From NCBI GenBank assembly GCA_022393335.1, contig JAJEKB010018933.1, positions 1-64,000 on the forward strand: a stretch of 64,000 nt of DNA. Reading direction: 5' to 3'. Position numbers and translations under genes: made by a program. Below, one piece after another: positions 9,678 to 20,272 of this stretch. The notes below the pieces were generated by a model. The model saw only the letters and a list, made by a program, of their open reading frames with translations. It did not search any database and was not told the DNA's origin. Position 1 is the first letter of the stretch, and each line of letters begins with the position of its first letter. The DNA is from Macrotrachela quadricornifera. Its lineage: Eukaryota; Rotifera; Eurotatoria; Philodinida; Philodinidae.

Positions 9678-12012
9678 ATAAAAAATAAATGTATAGGCTT
9701 TTTTTATACTCATACTAGTCTTCTTTTAGAAAATGATGCTTTGTGCAATTCATATTATACAAAGATAACATGAATGTGAACCTGTACTAATGCTATGATC
9801 GAATAAATTATTCTTTTTTAGTATGCGTTAAGAGTCAATGTGTCACTCGAAAGTGCTTACATTATATAATAATTGAAATTAATTTTCATATTTAAATGTG
9901 AAATGCACAATTGATTGTTATAGATGCACATTATATACCAAGCAGATTGTAATAGTAATAAGAGGAAGAGATAGGCCGAGAGTAAAAAGGAAGAAAAAAC
10001 ACAAGACTCATGTCCTCATGTGCTAATTTTTCGTACACTTTCGTTCATTCTACCTGAATAAAGGTGATCGGTTTTAAGAGGTATGACTCATGCCTATTTA
10101 TCAATAATTTAACTCGTTTGTTCCGAAAGAAATGATCAAGATTATCGTTCTTCCTTTTGTGAAAATCAATCCAAAAGAAAAATATCAGCATAAAAACTAG
10201 AGCGACTTAGATCAAATGTCTGTATATTTTTCAATCATTTCTGAATATACTCTTTGACATAAACACCTATTGGTTGTTCGTTGGTTATACTATATAAATT
10301 ATGAGGTGAAGCAAAATGACACCGATGAACCAGTTCAAATCCTGCACGAAATTTCTGCTGTAAAATCTGTTTTTGTGAGTCTGGAAGTAGAGGGAAGAAA
10401 TGAATCAATAAAACAAACTGCAGATATGTATAGGCAAAAAAAACACAGTTCCAATGCTTTCGTAGTCATGCAGTTTTTTCTTCTTAACCAGACAGACAGA
10501 GTCTTTAGAAAAAATGCGTAAAAACGCATTAGAAATTCATAAAAGCGGCGTTTTTACGAAATTTTAATTAGTTTTTCTTTGTAGAATCCACAAGATCTTA
10601 TTCCGACTTAAAAAAAACTCCGTTATTTCGCGTTATTCATAGCCATTTTACTCGTATTTACTAGCTCACTTATGAACATATTTTCATACGTCAGAAATCA
10701 CTTCGTTTTTTTAATGTTACTGGAAGAGGTTTAACTCGTTTTCGCAAATTGCAAGTTAGGCATATTGTTGTACTGTAAAATATAGTGCATATGCTGATGT
10801 TGTTTCATCTTTATCTTTTCAACTCGTATCCCTTATCCCTGAGATGGGAACCGGAAAGATGAGCACGAGGAAACATGAGCACGCAAGCGCCTGAGTGAGG
10901 GTGAGGGCGCAGATCGAGAAAAACTGGTATCGACAGATTCGTATATCTGTGTCCATTTATATGAGCCTTGTTTTTTTTATTTTAATCGATATTAGGGTCC
11001 TAGACACTCACGTGCTCATCTTTCCTCGTGCTCATCTTTCACTAACCCCCCTGAGATATACCCCTACATCAGTATCCATCTCGTAAATATTTATGCTCAT
11101 ACCTTGCTGAGTACATTCCTACATTAAAACCCACATGGATGTACATCTATATCCTAGCCGTGTGGGTATAGATTTGTATGTTCCCCATACAGGTATATGT
11201 GTATACGTTACCCGTGTGGGTAAAAGTCAATAGATTACCCTTAGAGGTATATCGGCGTGACCACATATTACAGAATTTCATTTTTCCACATTACCACTCC
11301 TCTAACTTCGTGATAATAGAAGCAAACCATCTGAAATTTTTATCATAGATAAGGTTTATAGAGATTTCTTACCAGTAAAAATTTCATCGATTTCTCTTTG
11401 ACCATAGCTGAGTTATTTAATAAAATGTTCTCCATTAAGAAATTTCAAAAAATGGACAAATTTTTTTAGGGTAGCTTGGATTTTACTGTTTTCTTACGAA
11501 ATGTGATGTCACACAAACAAACTTTATATATAAAAGTTGTTCAGCTTTTAACAGGCTCTTAAAATATCAAATGATTTTTGATGCAACATAGCTGCATCAA
11601 ATAAAAGATGTATAATATCATCGTTACGAAATTTCACCATTTTTTTTGATTTAAGAATAAGGAAGGTTTTATCATCTGAAATTTCAAGTAGTTGAATTAC
11701 AAATTCATTTTCAGTTAATCCACAAGTATTACAGCAACATTTTCTTTCATTCAATAGTTCAGTTTTATTGTCATAACAAAAGCTACATCATAATTCCTAC
11801 TAATACATAATAAGAAGAAATGTATAACAAACAAACAAAAACATATTAAAAGTTGAATGTAATTTCTTCTGTACTATTTGAGTAAATTTTACATTCAATT
11901 CTATTAACATCTAAAACAATCATTGAATGTATCTTTTGAATATCTAGTATAGTAAGCATGTTCAATTTCACTGGTTAGTAATTCATCAATAAAAATTGAA
12001 CGATTCTTTTGT
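9678..12012. other. intergenic, AT-rich with dispersed repeats
   Basis: No convincing gene. The stretch holds the foldback described separately (10854-11040) and, at about 11095-11260, a run of loosely repeated phrases of the type CCGTGTGGGTA alternating with short ATAC-rich sequence. The minus-strand frame at 11548-11754 has two cysteine pairs but matches nothing I know, and I do not call it a gene. Confidence 0.35.
10854..11040. repeat. foldback / MITE-like inverted repeat
   Basis: The left arm (about 10854-10886) and right arm (about 11008-11040) are inverted copies built around a doubled phrase AAAGATGAGCACG. About 120 bases separate the arms. No target duplication is clear. It looks like a small non-autonomous foldback element; the class is unknown. 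Confidence 0.5.
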
Positions 12013-13319
12013 TTAACCCTTTCAGTCCCGGTGGGATATATATTTCCCACCTAGCGAAAATTTTGTATTTTTCAAAAATTTCGGATTTTTTTGAAGTTTT
12101 TAAGATCTAGAAAGAATATTTTCAACAAATATTCGTAGTAAAGATATATTTATGAAGAATTGCATAGATATTCTTATGAATAGAGATTATTGGTTAGTGT
12201 TTCGAAGCGTGTTCATGTGATTCTCCAAAGTTTTCCTCAACAATCCAAATTTTTGAAAACTTGCGTTATGAATCATTGAGTCGTGATGAAGTGTATACAG
12301 GAAAAAATAAAGAACGATCTTCGTTATTAGGAGAGCATGTAGTTATGTCATTAGTAAATGGAATAGGTATGAAGGATCGTCATCTATTTTTTGATAATTA
12401 TTTCACCTCCTTATTATTACTCTACAAGCTAAGGAGAAAAAAGATTTCAGCCACCGGTACAATTCAATCTAGTAGAAAATACTTTCCAACTGAATTGAAG
12501 AAAGATGAACAATTAGAGAGAGGCGATTATCGATACCTAACAGCTAATGGAGTTTCTGTAGTAAAATGGATGGACAAGAAAGAAGTTCTAGTCGCATCAA
12601 ACTACTTTGATCCTGAAGTTTCAGATAAAGTTACTCGACGAGACAAAGATGGAAGTAGAAAGCAAGTTTCTTGTCCATTAGTAATTGCTCAGTACAATAA
12701 GTACATGGGAGGAGTCGATCTATCGGATTAAAAAATAAGATATTATACAATTGATTGAAAGTCAAACAGGAACTGGATGAGAATATTTTTTCATTTTCTT
12801 GGAACATCAATTGTGAATTCATTTATCTATTATAAGGATCTTTCTAACAGTAATATTAGTACAGTAGAATATATATCATGTATTAGTACCGCACTGATAG
12901 GTAACTATTGTAGTAGAAAACGACTAGGAAGACCTTTAGCAATGAGTAATCAGAAGAAGATTCGAATCGAGGAGAACATTCGTGATGCAGAAAATTCGGA
13001 ACAAGCACAATTGTTAGCTCATTTACCCGATGTTGTTTCAACTTATCGTAGATGTGCCTATTGTAGTACAAAAGAAAAAGAAAAAAGAACGAATGTAATA
13101 TGTATTTTTTGTGGTGTTTGTCTCTGTGTAAAAAATTGTTTTTCGTTGTATCATCAAAACTACCTATATCAACAATGATCTGAATAAATATGAACTCATA
13201 AAACTACACAATTTTTTGTTGTAACTTAACCAGATGTTTCGTAATACCATCTAGCCACTTATCGCTACATTTTTTCAAACTTAAACTCGATAAAAAAAAG
13301 TCGGGACTGAAAGGGTTAA
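12013..13319 (+). mobile_element. internally deleted piggyBac element
   Basis: The ends are TTAA (12013-12016 and 13316-13319) with perfect 14-base TIRs, CCCTTTCAGTCCCG at 12017-12030 and its complement at 13302-13315. At 1.3 kb it is too short for a full transposase; the body keeps only the second half of the gene. The TIRs differ from those of the element at 7527-9677, so it belongs to a separate piggyBac family. Confidence 0.88.
12261..13178 (+). pseudogene. piggyBac transposase, truncated and with two nonsense codons
   Basis: The frame encodes the C-terminal half of a PGBD4-like transposase. It keeps the DNYFTS motif with the second catalytic Asp, the GVDLSD motif with the third, and the terminal zinc-finger cysteines (CAYC, CIFC, CVKNC). 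The region with the first catalytic Asp is absent. Two stop codons interrupt one continuous frame, TAA at 12729 and TGA at 12756; each is one C-to-T change from a sense codon. The frame is otherwise open, so decay began recently relative to the internal deletion. It is non-functional. Confidence 0.85.
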
Positions 13320-13652
13320 CCAAATTTAAAAAATCAGTAGCATTTTTTCAAAGTTTACCAACCATAACATCTTGATAAACCATTCGTTTAATTGTTCCTC
13401 CAAGTTCATCGACTACTCCTTAAAATCTTTCCTCACGACTAATCATCTGTTTCGGCTACAATTTTTTAATATTACTCGTAAGTAAATAATTATTTTAGCA
13501 TAAGAAAATTATTGCTCAAAGACACTATAAATTTACTTTCAAATTGTGCTTTAGCTTCATTCATCTTTGCCATGATTATTAGCAAAGAAATTCCATGATA
13601 ATTTGATTGAAAACTATTAAGATAAAAATGTCAAATTTTTAAACAAATATCT
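13320..13652. other. intergenic, nothing recognised
   Basis: A short AT-rich spacer between the deleted piggyBac element and the broken gene at 13653. I see no coding frame or repeat structure in it. Confidence 0.3.
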
Positions 13653-14600
13653 CTACTTGAATTGACATGCACTTCCATCACTTAATATAATTAACTCTTT
13701 CGATGATGGTACAAATACTTTTATATGTGTTAAAATGCGTTCAAGACATTTAGATACTGTATACTTATTGTGTGGTAGATCATTCGATATTATAATCATT
13801 GGATAAGTAGTCGATTTAGTCCATACATAAGCAGTAAATAATAATAATTGTTTTCTTGACCAATGTGCATTTTGAATTTCATTTAGTTCGACGATAGAAA
13901 AAAATTCTCGGAATAATCGACTTGTACTAAACAAAATTCTCCATTTAAATTTTCCTTCACTAATTCAAAAAAATGATTGTTGTCATTTAACAAAGACATA
14001 AAATCAAAAATGTTTGATCCTATTTTCTAGTATTTTAACACATTCAAGAATAGAACCTTCATAATCGATTTTCACAGCTCTACAATCTGTAGATGTTGAC
14101 CACAACGTACATTTATTTATAATAAATTCATCAATAATTTTATTTTGAACTTTATCTTTAAAAAATGTATCACATATATTGCACTTACTGAACATACATA
14201 ATTAATTTGTATCATCACAAACAATTAATTGTATAAATGAATTTAAACTGATGGACTTCAATTCATGTATGTGCTCATTTAAAGATTTTGAAAGAAGAGT
14301 AATAATTTCATGATATAAACAGACACAAACATTATGTAGTGTTGATGATTTACATAAAACATTTAATGGTCGTAAGTCTTGAAACATAGATCGACCTACT
14401 TTAATATCTGGATTTTCTTCAAGAAATAATTGATATAATTGACGACGTGAATAAAGTAGATAACGTTTTTGTAAAATTTTTTTAACATCGTTTGCTTTAA
14501 AAGTAATTACATCTCTTTCACCTGCATCTTGATAACTGAAATCGTCACGATAATAATATTGATCAATTTTATCTTTAATAGTTGTCGGTAATGATCAATT
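13653..14600 (-). pseudogene. broken gene of an uncharacterised, probably transposon-borne family
   Basis: Three fragments on the minus strand follow one another in the order of a single protein. The first (about 14202-14590) carries KVGRSMFQDLRP and HNVCVCLYHE. The second (14004-14195) has CNICDTFF and ends in a run about leucine and asparagine spacing. The third (13653-13934) carries NEIQNAHWSRKQ and a later LSDGSACQFK. The order (a C-rich VCVC-H block, then NEIQ-AHW, then SDG..QFK) recalls large uncharacterised repetitive proteins in many invertebrate genomes. I recognise the pattern but cannot name a domain; the spaced Asp residues suggest a nuclease-type fold. Stops and frameshifts separate the fragments. 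A basic fragment at 14711-14917 may be the N-terminus. Confidence 0.5.
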
Positions 14601-14917
14601 TACCCGTTCATATCTATTGTTTAACTTCAGTATGCATAAATCTTGAGCTATCCGATGAATTAATTCGATCTGTTTATCTTTATTTATTGGTAATACATTC
14701 GTAATTCATTTTAATGCTTTGGTCTTCGGTTGTTTTGTTGGAAAGAATAACATAAATGGTGATGAACGAACTTGATTTTCTTTTCCTTTGTTTTCTCAAA
14801 AAACCTACGAAAATTTTCGTGTTGACGTAAACATAATGCATTTAATTTATATAATGATATTTTTGCACAAACCAATCGTCTACGTTTACGATCTTTTTCT
14901 TTCATTGTCTGACTCAA

Positions 14918-15653
14918 TCGGCCAGCTTCTTTTTTTCTCGACAGCGTCGAGCTCTTTCAGCGCCAGAAAGAAACATTTATAGTATTATGTTATAAAAGGA
15001 TCGAAATCTACATAATTTAGTAGTAAAGAATGACATATTTTCATTATATGATGCAGATTTATAAGATGGTATACTTACATTTTTGATAGAGTTAAAAAGC
15101 TGTATGTAAGCTAAAGAATATGCATGCATATTTTTTCATAACATGAACTTTCGTAACGAATTATTTTATGGAAAAATTCGCAGAAGTATAAATAGGCTTT
15201 CACAAAAACCAGATCATTTGATAGCTCTCGAATGGCGATGTTTAAAAATCAATCTGTAACAGAGTTGAGTAAAACACACTACACATAGTTTTCGTTACGG
15301 AATTTCATAAAAAAATCAGATGATTTACAAATGTTTGAATTGGAAATACAATAATTTACGTTTTTTTAAAGTTGATATTTTACGAGCATACATTGTACTC
15401 TGTTCAATAACACGAATATCGATTTCATTAAACTTAGACATCTATACATATTAACAGTTTATTTATGATGGCTGAAACCTAAATTTTTTCTAACAAGCTC
15501 ATTGGAGAAAAAAATGAGATTGTTTTCTCACCATAACTACGTATACGACAACCAATGGCATCTGTCCAAAATACTATTGATAGTGCTCTTTCAAACCACA
15601 GTTTTAACTTTCTTCAATTTTGAATTCAAATCTTCCTTAGTGATAGATGACCG
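14918..15653. other. intergenic, nothing recognised
   Basis: No supported gene. Short frames on both strands are low in complexity. It may contain lost upstream exons of the TPR pseudogene that begins near 15654, but no ART-like motif can be read there. Confidence 0.3.
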
Positions 15654-16341
15654 ATGCGTGGTCATGCTGTTCTTGAAAAAGTTCTAAATATTCAACATAA
15701 ATCTCTCGTCTCCGATCATCTTGGTATAGCTCATACTTATGTCAATATTGGCATAGTGCGTGCTCGTATGGAAAACTATTCGATTAGTTTAGATTTCTTA
15801 CAAATGACGCTTGAAACCGGACAAAGACATTTCTTTTCTGATCATGTTGATTTAGCCACTATCTACAGTTATTGAAGTGAGATGCATACACATATGGAGA
15901 ATGATCCGAGTGCATTCTCGTTTCTTCATAGATCGCTTAAAATTCAACAGAAGTCGTGCGATATATGACAAAATGGAAGACTATGAAAAAGCTCTCAAAA
16001 TTCAGCAAAAATTTCTTTCTTCCAAATCACTGTTAATAATGCACACTTACAATAACATGGCTAGTGTGGATGATGACATTGGAAACTATACGATGGCATT
16101 CCCATCTTACGAAAAGATGCTTGAAATAATGGAAAATTCGTTGTCTTCCAATCATTCTTCGTTAATTGATACTTATAAGAATATCAGGTATGTATGCTGG
16201 CGGATGAAACACTACTTCGATGCGTTAGAGTTTTATCACAAAGTACAAGAGATTCAAAATAAATTTCTCTCTTCTGATCATTCTGATCTGGTTCAAACTT
16301 ATTTCAACATCGGGTTTCTATATGATACGATGAAAGAATAG
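15654..16341 (+). pseudogene. kinesin-light-chain-type TPR gene remnant
   Basis: The sequence encodes about five 42-residue tetratricopeptide repeats of the kinesin-light-chain/NPHP3 type, recognisable by phrases such as YEKALKIQQKFLSS and YVNIGIVRARMENY. The reading frame breaks near 15873 (TGA plus a frame change) and again near 15958-15970, after which the frame that ends at 16341 takes over. In bdelloids this repeat type usually forms the C-terminal half of ART-TPR proteins like the one at 25699-28763, so it is probably the tail of a dead relative. No ART domain or upstream exon survives nearby. Confidence 0.65.
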
Positions 16342-16772
16342 TGGAACGCTCTTCTGTTTTCAAACATGCCCTAAAAAGTCAGAGTGTGTTCAATGTCTGA
16401 AAATAGTCCGTTTATAATGCTTGTACGGCAAAAACTTGCTGTTGCACAAAGAATAACAAATAATATGTCCTAACATGATCCTCTACTGACTGTCCTATTT
16501 TTGAGGATGAAAATAGTTACTATAATCTATAGATTCGTGACAGTTCTATCGATTCTAACATCTTTTCGACAGTGCTTTTAGTTTTTTTTTTGAGCAAGCA
16601 GTAAAAAGTTTTTAGAGAGTAATCATCCGATCAAGCAACACCGTTTTGTTTCTTATTAATAAGAATCATTTACAGTCAATATTCGAAAAGAGTACATTAT
16701 AAATGTTTTATGCAAATTCGCATGTTGGAGACGACAACATCAATACAACATACGCCATTAAAACGATAGAAA
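16342..16772. other. intergenic between converging genes
   Basis: A spacer between the plus-strand TPR remnant and the 3' end of the minus-strand Ly6-like gene. No coding frame or notable structure is seen. Confidence 0.3.
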
Positions 16773-17738
16773 CTAGATTCCAATTGGTGTTTGCTGGAAT
16801 AACAGAATCATTACGAGAGTGGTAATTACAATAAAAGGTGATGTTGTAGTGGATGTTGACGAATTAGGTGATGAAGGATCAATTACATTTAGCAAAAAAT
16901 AATGATTTTGAATAATTGATTGTATTGAAGTTTCTATACTTGGGCTATTACAGAGATCTCGATTACAAGCATAGAAAAAGTAATCTTCATCAAGAACGTT
17001 TGGTCCTGGAAAAACTCGGTTACGATTTATATCAATACCAACGAAAGATGGAAATATAAGGCATGTACGATTTATAGATATACCTTCACTAACAGTCGAA
17101 GTACATAAACCATCAGTACAAGTTACTGGATTATTTGATGAATAACACTGACTAACACTGTTCTCTGCACTGTTGTATAATAATGGAGCCAGAGAATTGG
17201 ACAAAGGTTGATAATCTATTGAAATAAATTTATTGATTACTTGACGTACATAATTCCAATCACATTCATCACCAACAAAGCAAGCAAAGGCCAATCTATA
17301 CACAAATACATCCGAATCAGCAAATAAAATCATCGTCGTCTGTACTGCAATACTAGTTAGAATACTGGTGTCGATACCATTCTCAGAGTCAGTTGTCGAA
17401 AAGGCTACCCGATAACTGTTTGAATCATAAAAGATATCCACTGTCACTATGCAAGCATCAGAATATATTTTCTCCGCACAAACCGAAGGCAAATCTAGTT
17501 GACTTGAAAATGATTTTTCATAACGGCATTCGGCAATGCATCTATGAAGTTCATCTTTGTTTGAGTTAGATTTCTTTGTCGATTTGGAGTTCAGTTTTGA
17601 AACGATAGCATGAAGTTTGTCTAGCTGTTGTTTTGAGTCTAGTTGAGAAATTCTTATGGATTTCTCATTGATATTCAGTTGACATTGTACAACACAGATA
17701 AATAGTAATAATATGAAAGTTACTGATAAGTATTTCAT
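16773..17738 (-). CDS. secreted GPI-anchored Ly6/uPAR-like protein
   Basis: A 321-residue intronless frame. An N-terminal signal peptide (about residues 1-19, ending VVQC) and a hydrophobic C-terminal tail after a Ser/Thr-rich stretch (about 293-321) indicate export and GPI attachment. The body contains paired cysteines and, at about residues 255-263, the sequence ACNRDLCN, the C-x4-CN ending diagnostic of Ly6/uPAR three-finger domains. An upstream CTDGLCTS fits the same fold. An N-terminal segment (about 65-80) has CIAEC. The role is unknown; family members are surface adhesion or modulatory proteins. Start choice is the first Met directly before the hydrophobic core. Confidence 0.75.
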   Translation of the reverse strand: MKYLSVTFILLLFICVVQCQLNINEKSIRISQLDSKQQLDKLHAIVSKLNSKSTKKSNSNKDELHRCIAECRYEKSFSSQLDLPSVCAEKIYSDACIVTVDIFYDSNSYRVAFSTTDSENGIDTSILTSIAVQTTMILFADSDVFVYRLAFACFVGDECDWNYVRQVINKFISIDYQPLSNSLAPLLYNSAENSVSQCYSSNNPVTCTDGLCTSTVSEGISINRTCLIFPSFVGIDINRNRVFPGPNVLDEDYFFYACNRDLCNSPSIETSIQSIIQNHYFLLNVIDPSSPNSSTSTTTSPFIVITTLVMILLFQQTPIGI

Positions 17739-18564
17739 TGTTATACTGCTTTGTGCCTCAAGTAATCTGCCAATATATGTAATGTAGATTTTCTAATTTA
17801 TTACTATGTCTACATAGATTTATTATCAGTAGTTGTAAATTTTGATAATAAAAGATTCGACTAGTAAAATGTTTATCAATTAATATCTAGTGAACAATTA
17901 GCTTTCGATAGAACTTAAACAAAGCAAAAGTGATTTCAGATGTTAATGTAATGTAAATAGTATTTTGTTTTTATTATCTTACTAGCATGTCAGCTCTGAG
18001 TTGATCAAGTAATAAGAAAAGCTTAATGGAAAAGAGAGCACTTAGTTTAAATAAATGATATTTACAAGTGTGTTGTATATGAAGTGATTCCTTTAAAATA
18101 AGCACATATCCATACTTTATATTAACTTTATTACGAGATAAAAATACAACATAAGAGTTTTATTTCTATATGACATAAATTATACTGGAATAAAACTCTT
18201 ATAGTATAACTCGATTAGATAGTGAACTTGCTGCAAATTATGATCATGAAAAAAAGTAAAGTGAAGGACAAACTTCAGTGCGAGAATAATCATATAGAAC
18301 ATCAATAATATCAGTAACAGATCATATATTATTTACTAAAAATCAGTACTATTGAGAATTTTATTGAAATTAATCAAGAGAGAAAAAATTGAATTGGTGT
18401 ATCGTGGTATCCACTGAATTTGTACTGATCTTCGTGAATTTTGACAGATTTCTAGATGTCACACCGTCAGAGTTTATTTTTCCTTCCTTATTGGAAACTT
18501 CATGACTAACATTGTTATTGGTAAAAATTAGTTTTCTGATCTCTGGCAATGGAGGTGTTTGTAC
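17739..18564. other. upstream flank of the Ly6-like gene
   Basis: AT-rich, without a supported coding frame. It should hold the promoter of the minus-strand gene ending at 17738. A TTTTATTTCTATATGAC segment near 18160 and an ATAAAACTC phrase near 18192 form a loose inverted pair, which I did not pursue. Confidence 0.3.
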
Positions 18565-19290
18565 TAGGGATCTGTAAAACTACTTTTTTATTTATGCCGG
18601 TCCCGGTGAATGCTTTCATAGTTTCGGTCCCGGCTATATTTTTCTACTGGTCCCAATCCCGGTCCCGGCCCAGGTTATATCTCTCTGCTGGTGCCGGTTC
18701 CAATCCCAGTCTGAAATCAACGTTTCGTATTGTTTTTAATCTCCATTCATATATCAAATTCTTCTCCTAGAATTAAGTAATTATCTTTTCATCTCATATT
18801 CTTTCAACAATTTAAAAACATTTGTACGATTTCATATCATTTCTCTAAAGCATCACATTTTGTTTTGTTTAATATTTGTTTTAAACTACCATTATCGTAA
18901 ACTAAAATAAGCGAAAACTTGTCTCCATTCGCTGCCTATGGAGGCAGTACATACAGAAATGGCTGAAATGTTATCGAATGAAAATGATTTGTAGTTTTGA
19001 AGTATTGGCTCGTATAATCCAAAAAATAGATCAACCATGGGAAAACTCTGATTCTTAATATTAATACTAGAATGAATATGAAATATTTACCTAGCTTAAA
19101 AAATATTGCTAATCTTTAAATCTCCGAACATAAAAATGAGAAGTATCAAAATGAGAAGTCTGATTTAGGTTTTATTAAAAAAACACCGGGAGCAAGAAAA
19201 AATATTGGTCTCGGTCCCGGTTACAAAAAAGTTTTAGTCCAGGTCCCGGCCCCGCCGGATCCGAGATCGGGACCAACTTGCAGATCCCTA
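18565..19290. mobile_element. GC-rich hAT-like non-autonomous element
   Basis: The two ends are inverted copies starting TAGGGATCTG (18565-18574 and 19281-19290 complemented), and each is followed inward by a cluster of GGTCCCGG phrases. The clusters at about 18597-18705 and 19195-19275 stand out from the 30% GC background. The TAGGG start and subterminal repeats resemble hAT termini, but the flanking 8-mers do not match, so the class is tentative. There is no transposase inside. Confidence 0.5.
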
Positions 19291-20030
19291 ACGCGAACGC
19301 AACTCATATTACGTTTTCTAGCATTCTTCAAACATATTGAGTCACGAATACATGTTTGGTCATCTTCTTATGCGAAAGTAGTATCCCGTTCCCCCTTCTT
19401 GGAACGGGAACGCAACTACCGTTCCCGTTCCTCAGAACGGGGAACGCATCTCATATTATCCATTACTAGGATATGAGGAATTCAAAATGCGTTCAAATTT
19501 CTTGAGAACATTAGTCGTCTGTGACTTGATTGTGCGAATAAAACCGACTGTACAATCAATTATTGCATTACAACATTTAATATAAATTCTAGTCGATTGT
19601 GTAATAACTATATAAGACGCAGCTACGAATATTTTCGAAATATAGGCCATGTATTTTGTATGGTCGAACTTTGTGAAGAAGACAAAGTTAGCTAAGTCTC
19701 TTTACTGCATTTCTGCTTAACATTAATTACTGTTACGATTGAAATAATGTTATACAGTCAGCACTTATAGCACGAAATGTTTTTTCTGCATTTAGGTAGA
19801 TTAGAAAAAGATTAACCATTAGCACTATTCAGATCGGCCATTTTCGTGTGTTTCCACGTTCTCAGCTATCGGAACACATATTGCGGTCCCCGTTCTTGGA
19901 ACGGGAACGGTACTTAATTTTCCCTTTTCTAGAAATTGGAATGTGAGTTGTCACTAGCCATGCTAGGAACGAAACAGAGCTGCTACATTTCTACTCGCGT
20001 TCCCCGTTCTTAGAACGGGAAAGCTCCACC
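19291..20030. repeat. cluster of GGAACGGGAA palindromes
   Basis: Four GC-rich hairpins made of GTTCCCGTTCC and its complement occur at about 19385-19412, 19422-19446, 19887-19911 and 19999-20023, for example TCCCGTTCC paired with GGAACGGGA. The phrase GAACGCAACTCATATTA recurs (near 19295 and 19441), which suggests two inserted or duplicated copies. It looks like the subterminal repeats of a non-autonomous element; I could not define its ends. Confidence 0.4.
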
Positions 20031-20097
20031 CTTATACAACAATATTCACACATGAAAGAATTTTATTACATATGAAACATCTTCATTATATTCACAA

Positions 20098-20271
20098 AAT
20101 GCTTATTATTTTGCCTTGGCAAATGATATTACATTTTTCCATGTTCATGGAGTAGTTAATTTATCAATACGATTTACTAATACAATAACAATTATCAAAG
20201 CTCATATTGCTAGTCGACTATGTACAGATATGATCAATAGTATGGATTATATCAATAAATATAATCTTAAT
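20098..20271 (+). pseudogene. gypsy-type retrotransposon protease-region fragment
   Basis: A short open stretch encodes HVHGVVNLSIRF, SRLCTDMINSMDYINKYNL and little else. The pattern (β-strand, then a hydrophobic run, then a Met-Asp-Tyr/Trp-Ile-x-x-Tyr motif) resembles the end of the retropepsin-like protease domain of Ty3/gypsy Gag-Pol. It is cut exactly at the TA target of the foldback element that starts at 20273, and nothing retroviral-like continues on the other side. A scrap only. Confidence 0.4.
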
Positions 20272-20272
20272 A

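Noticed and set aside
11095..11260. GTGTGGGTA phrases, similar to the TGTGGG telomere repeat reported for a bdelloid
   Set aside because: Only isolated, diverged phrases and no tandem array; no basis for calling it telomeric.
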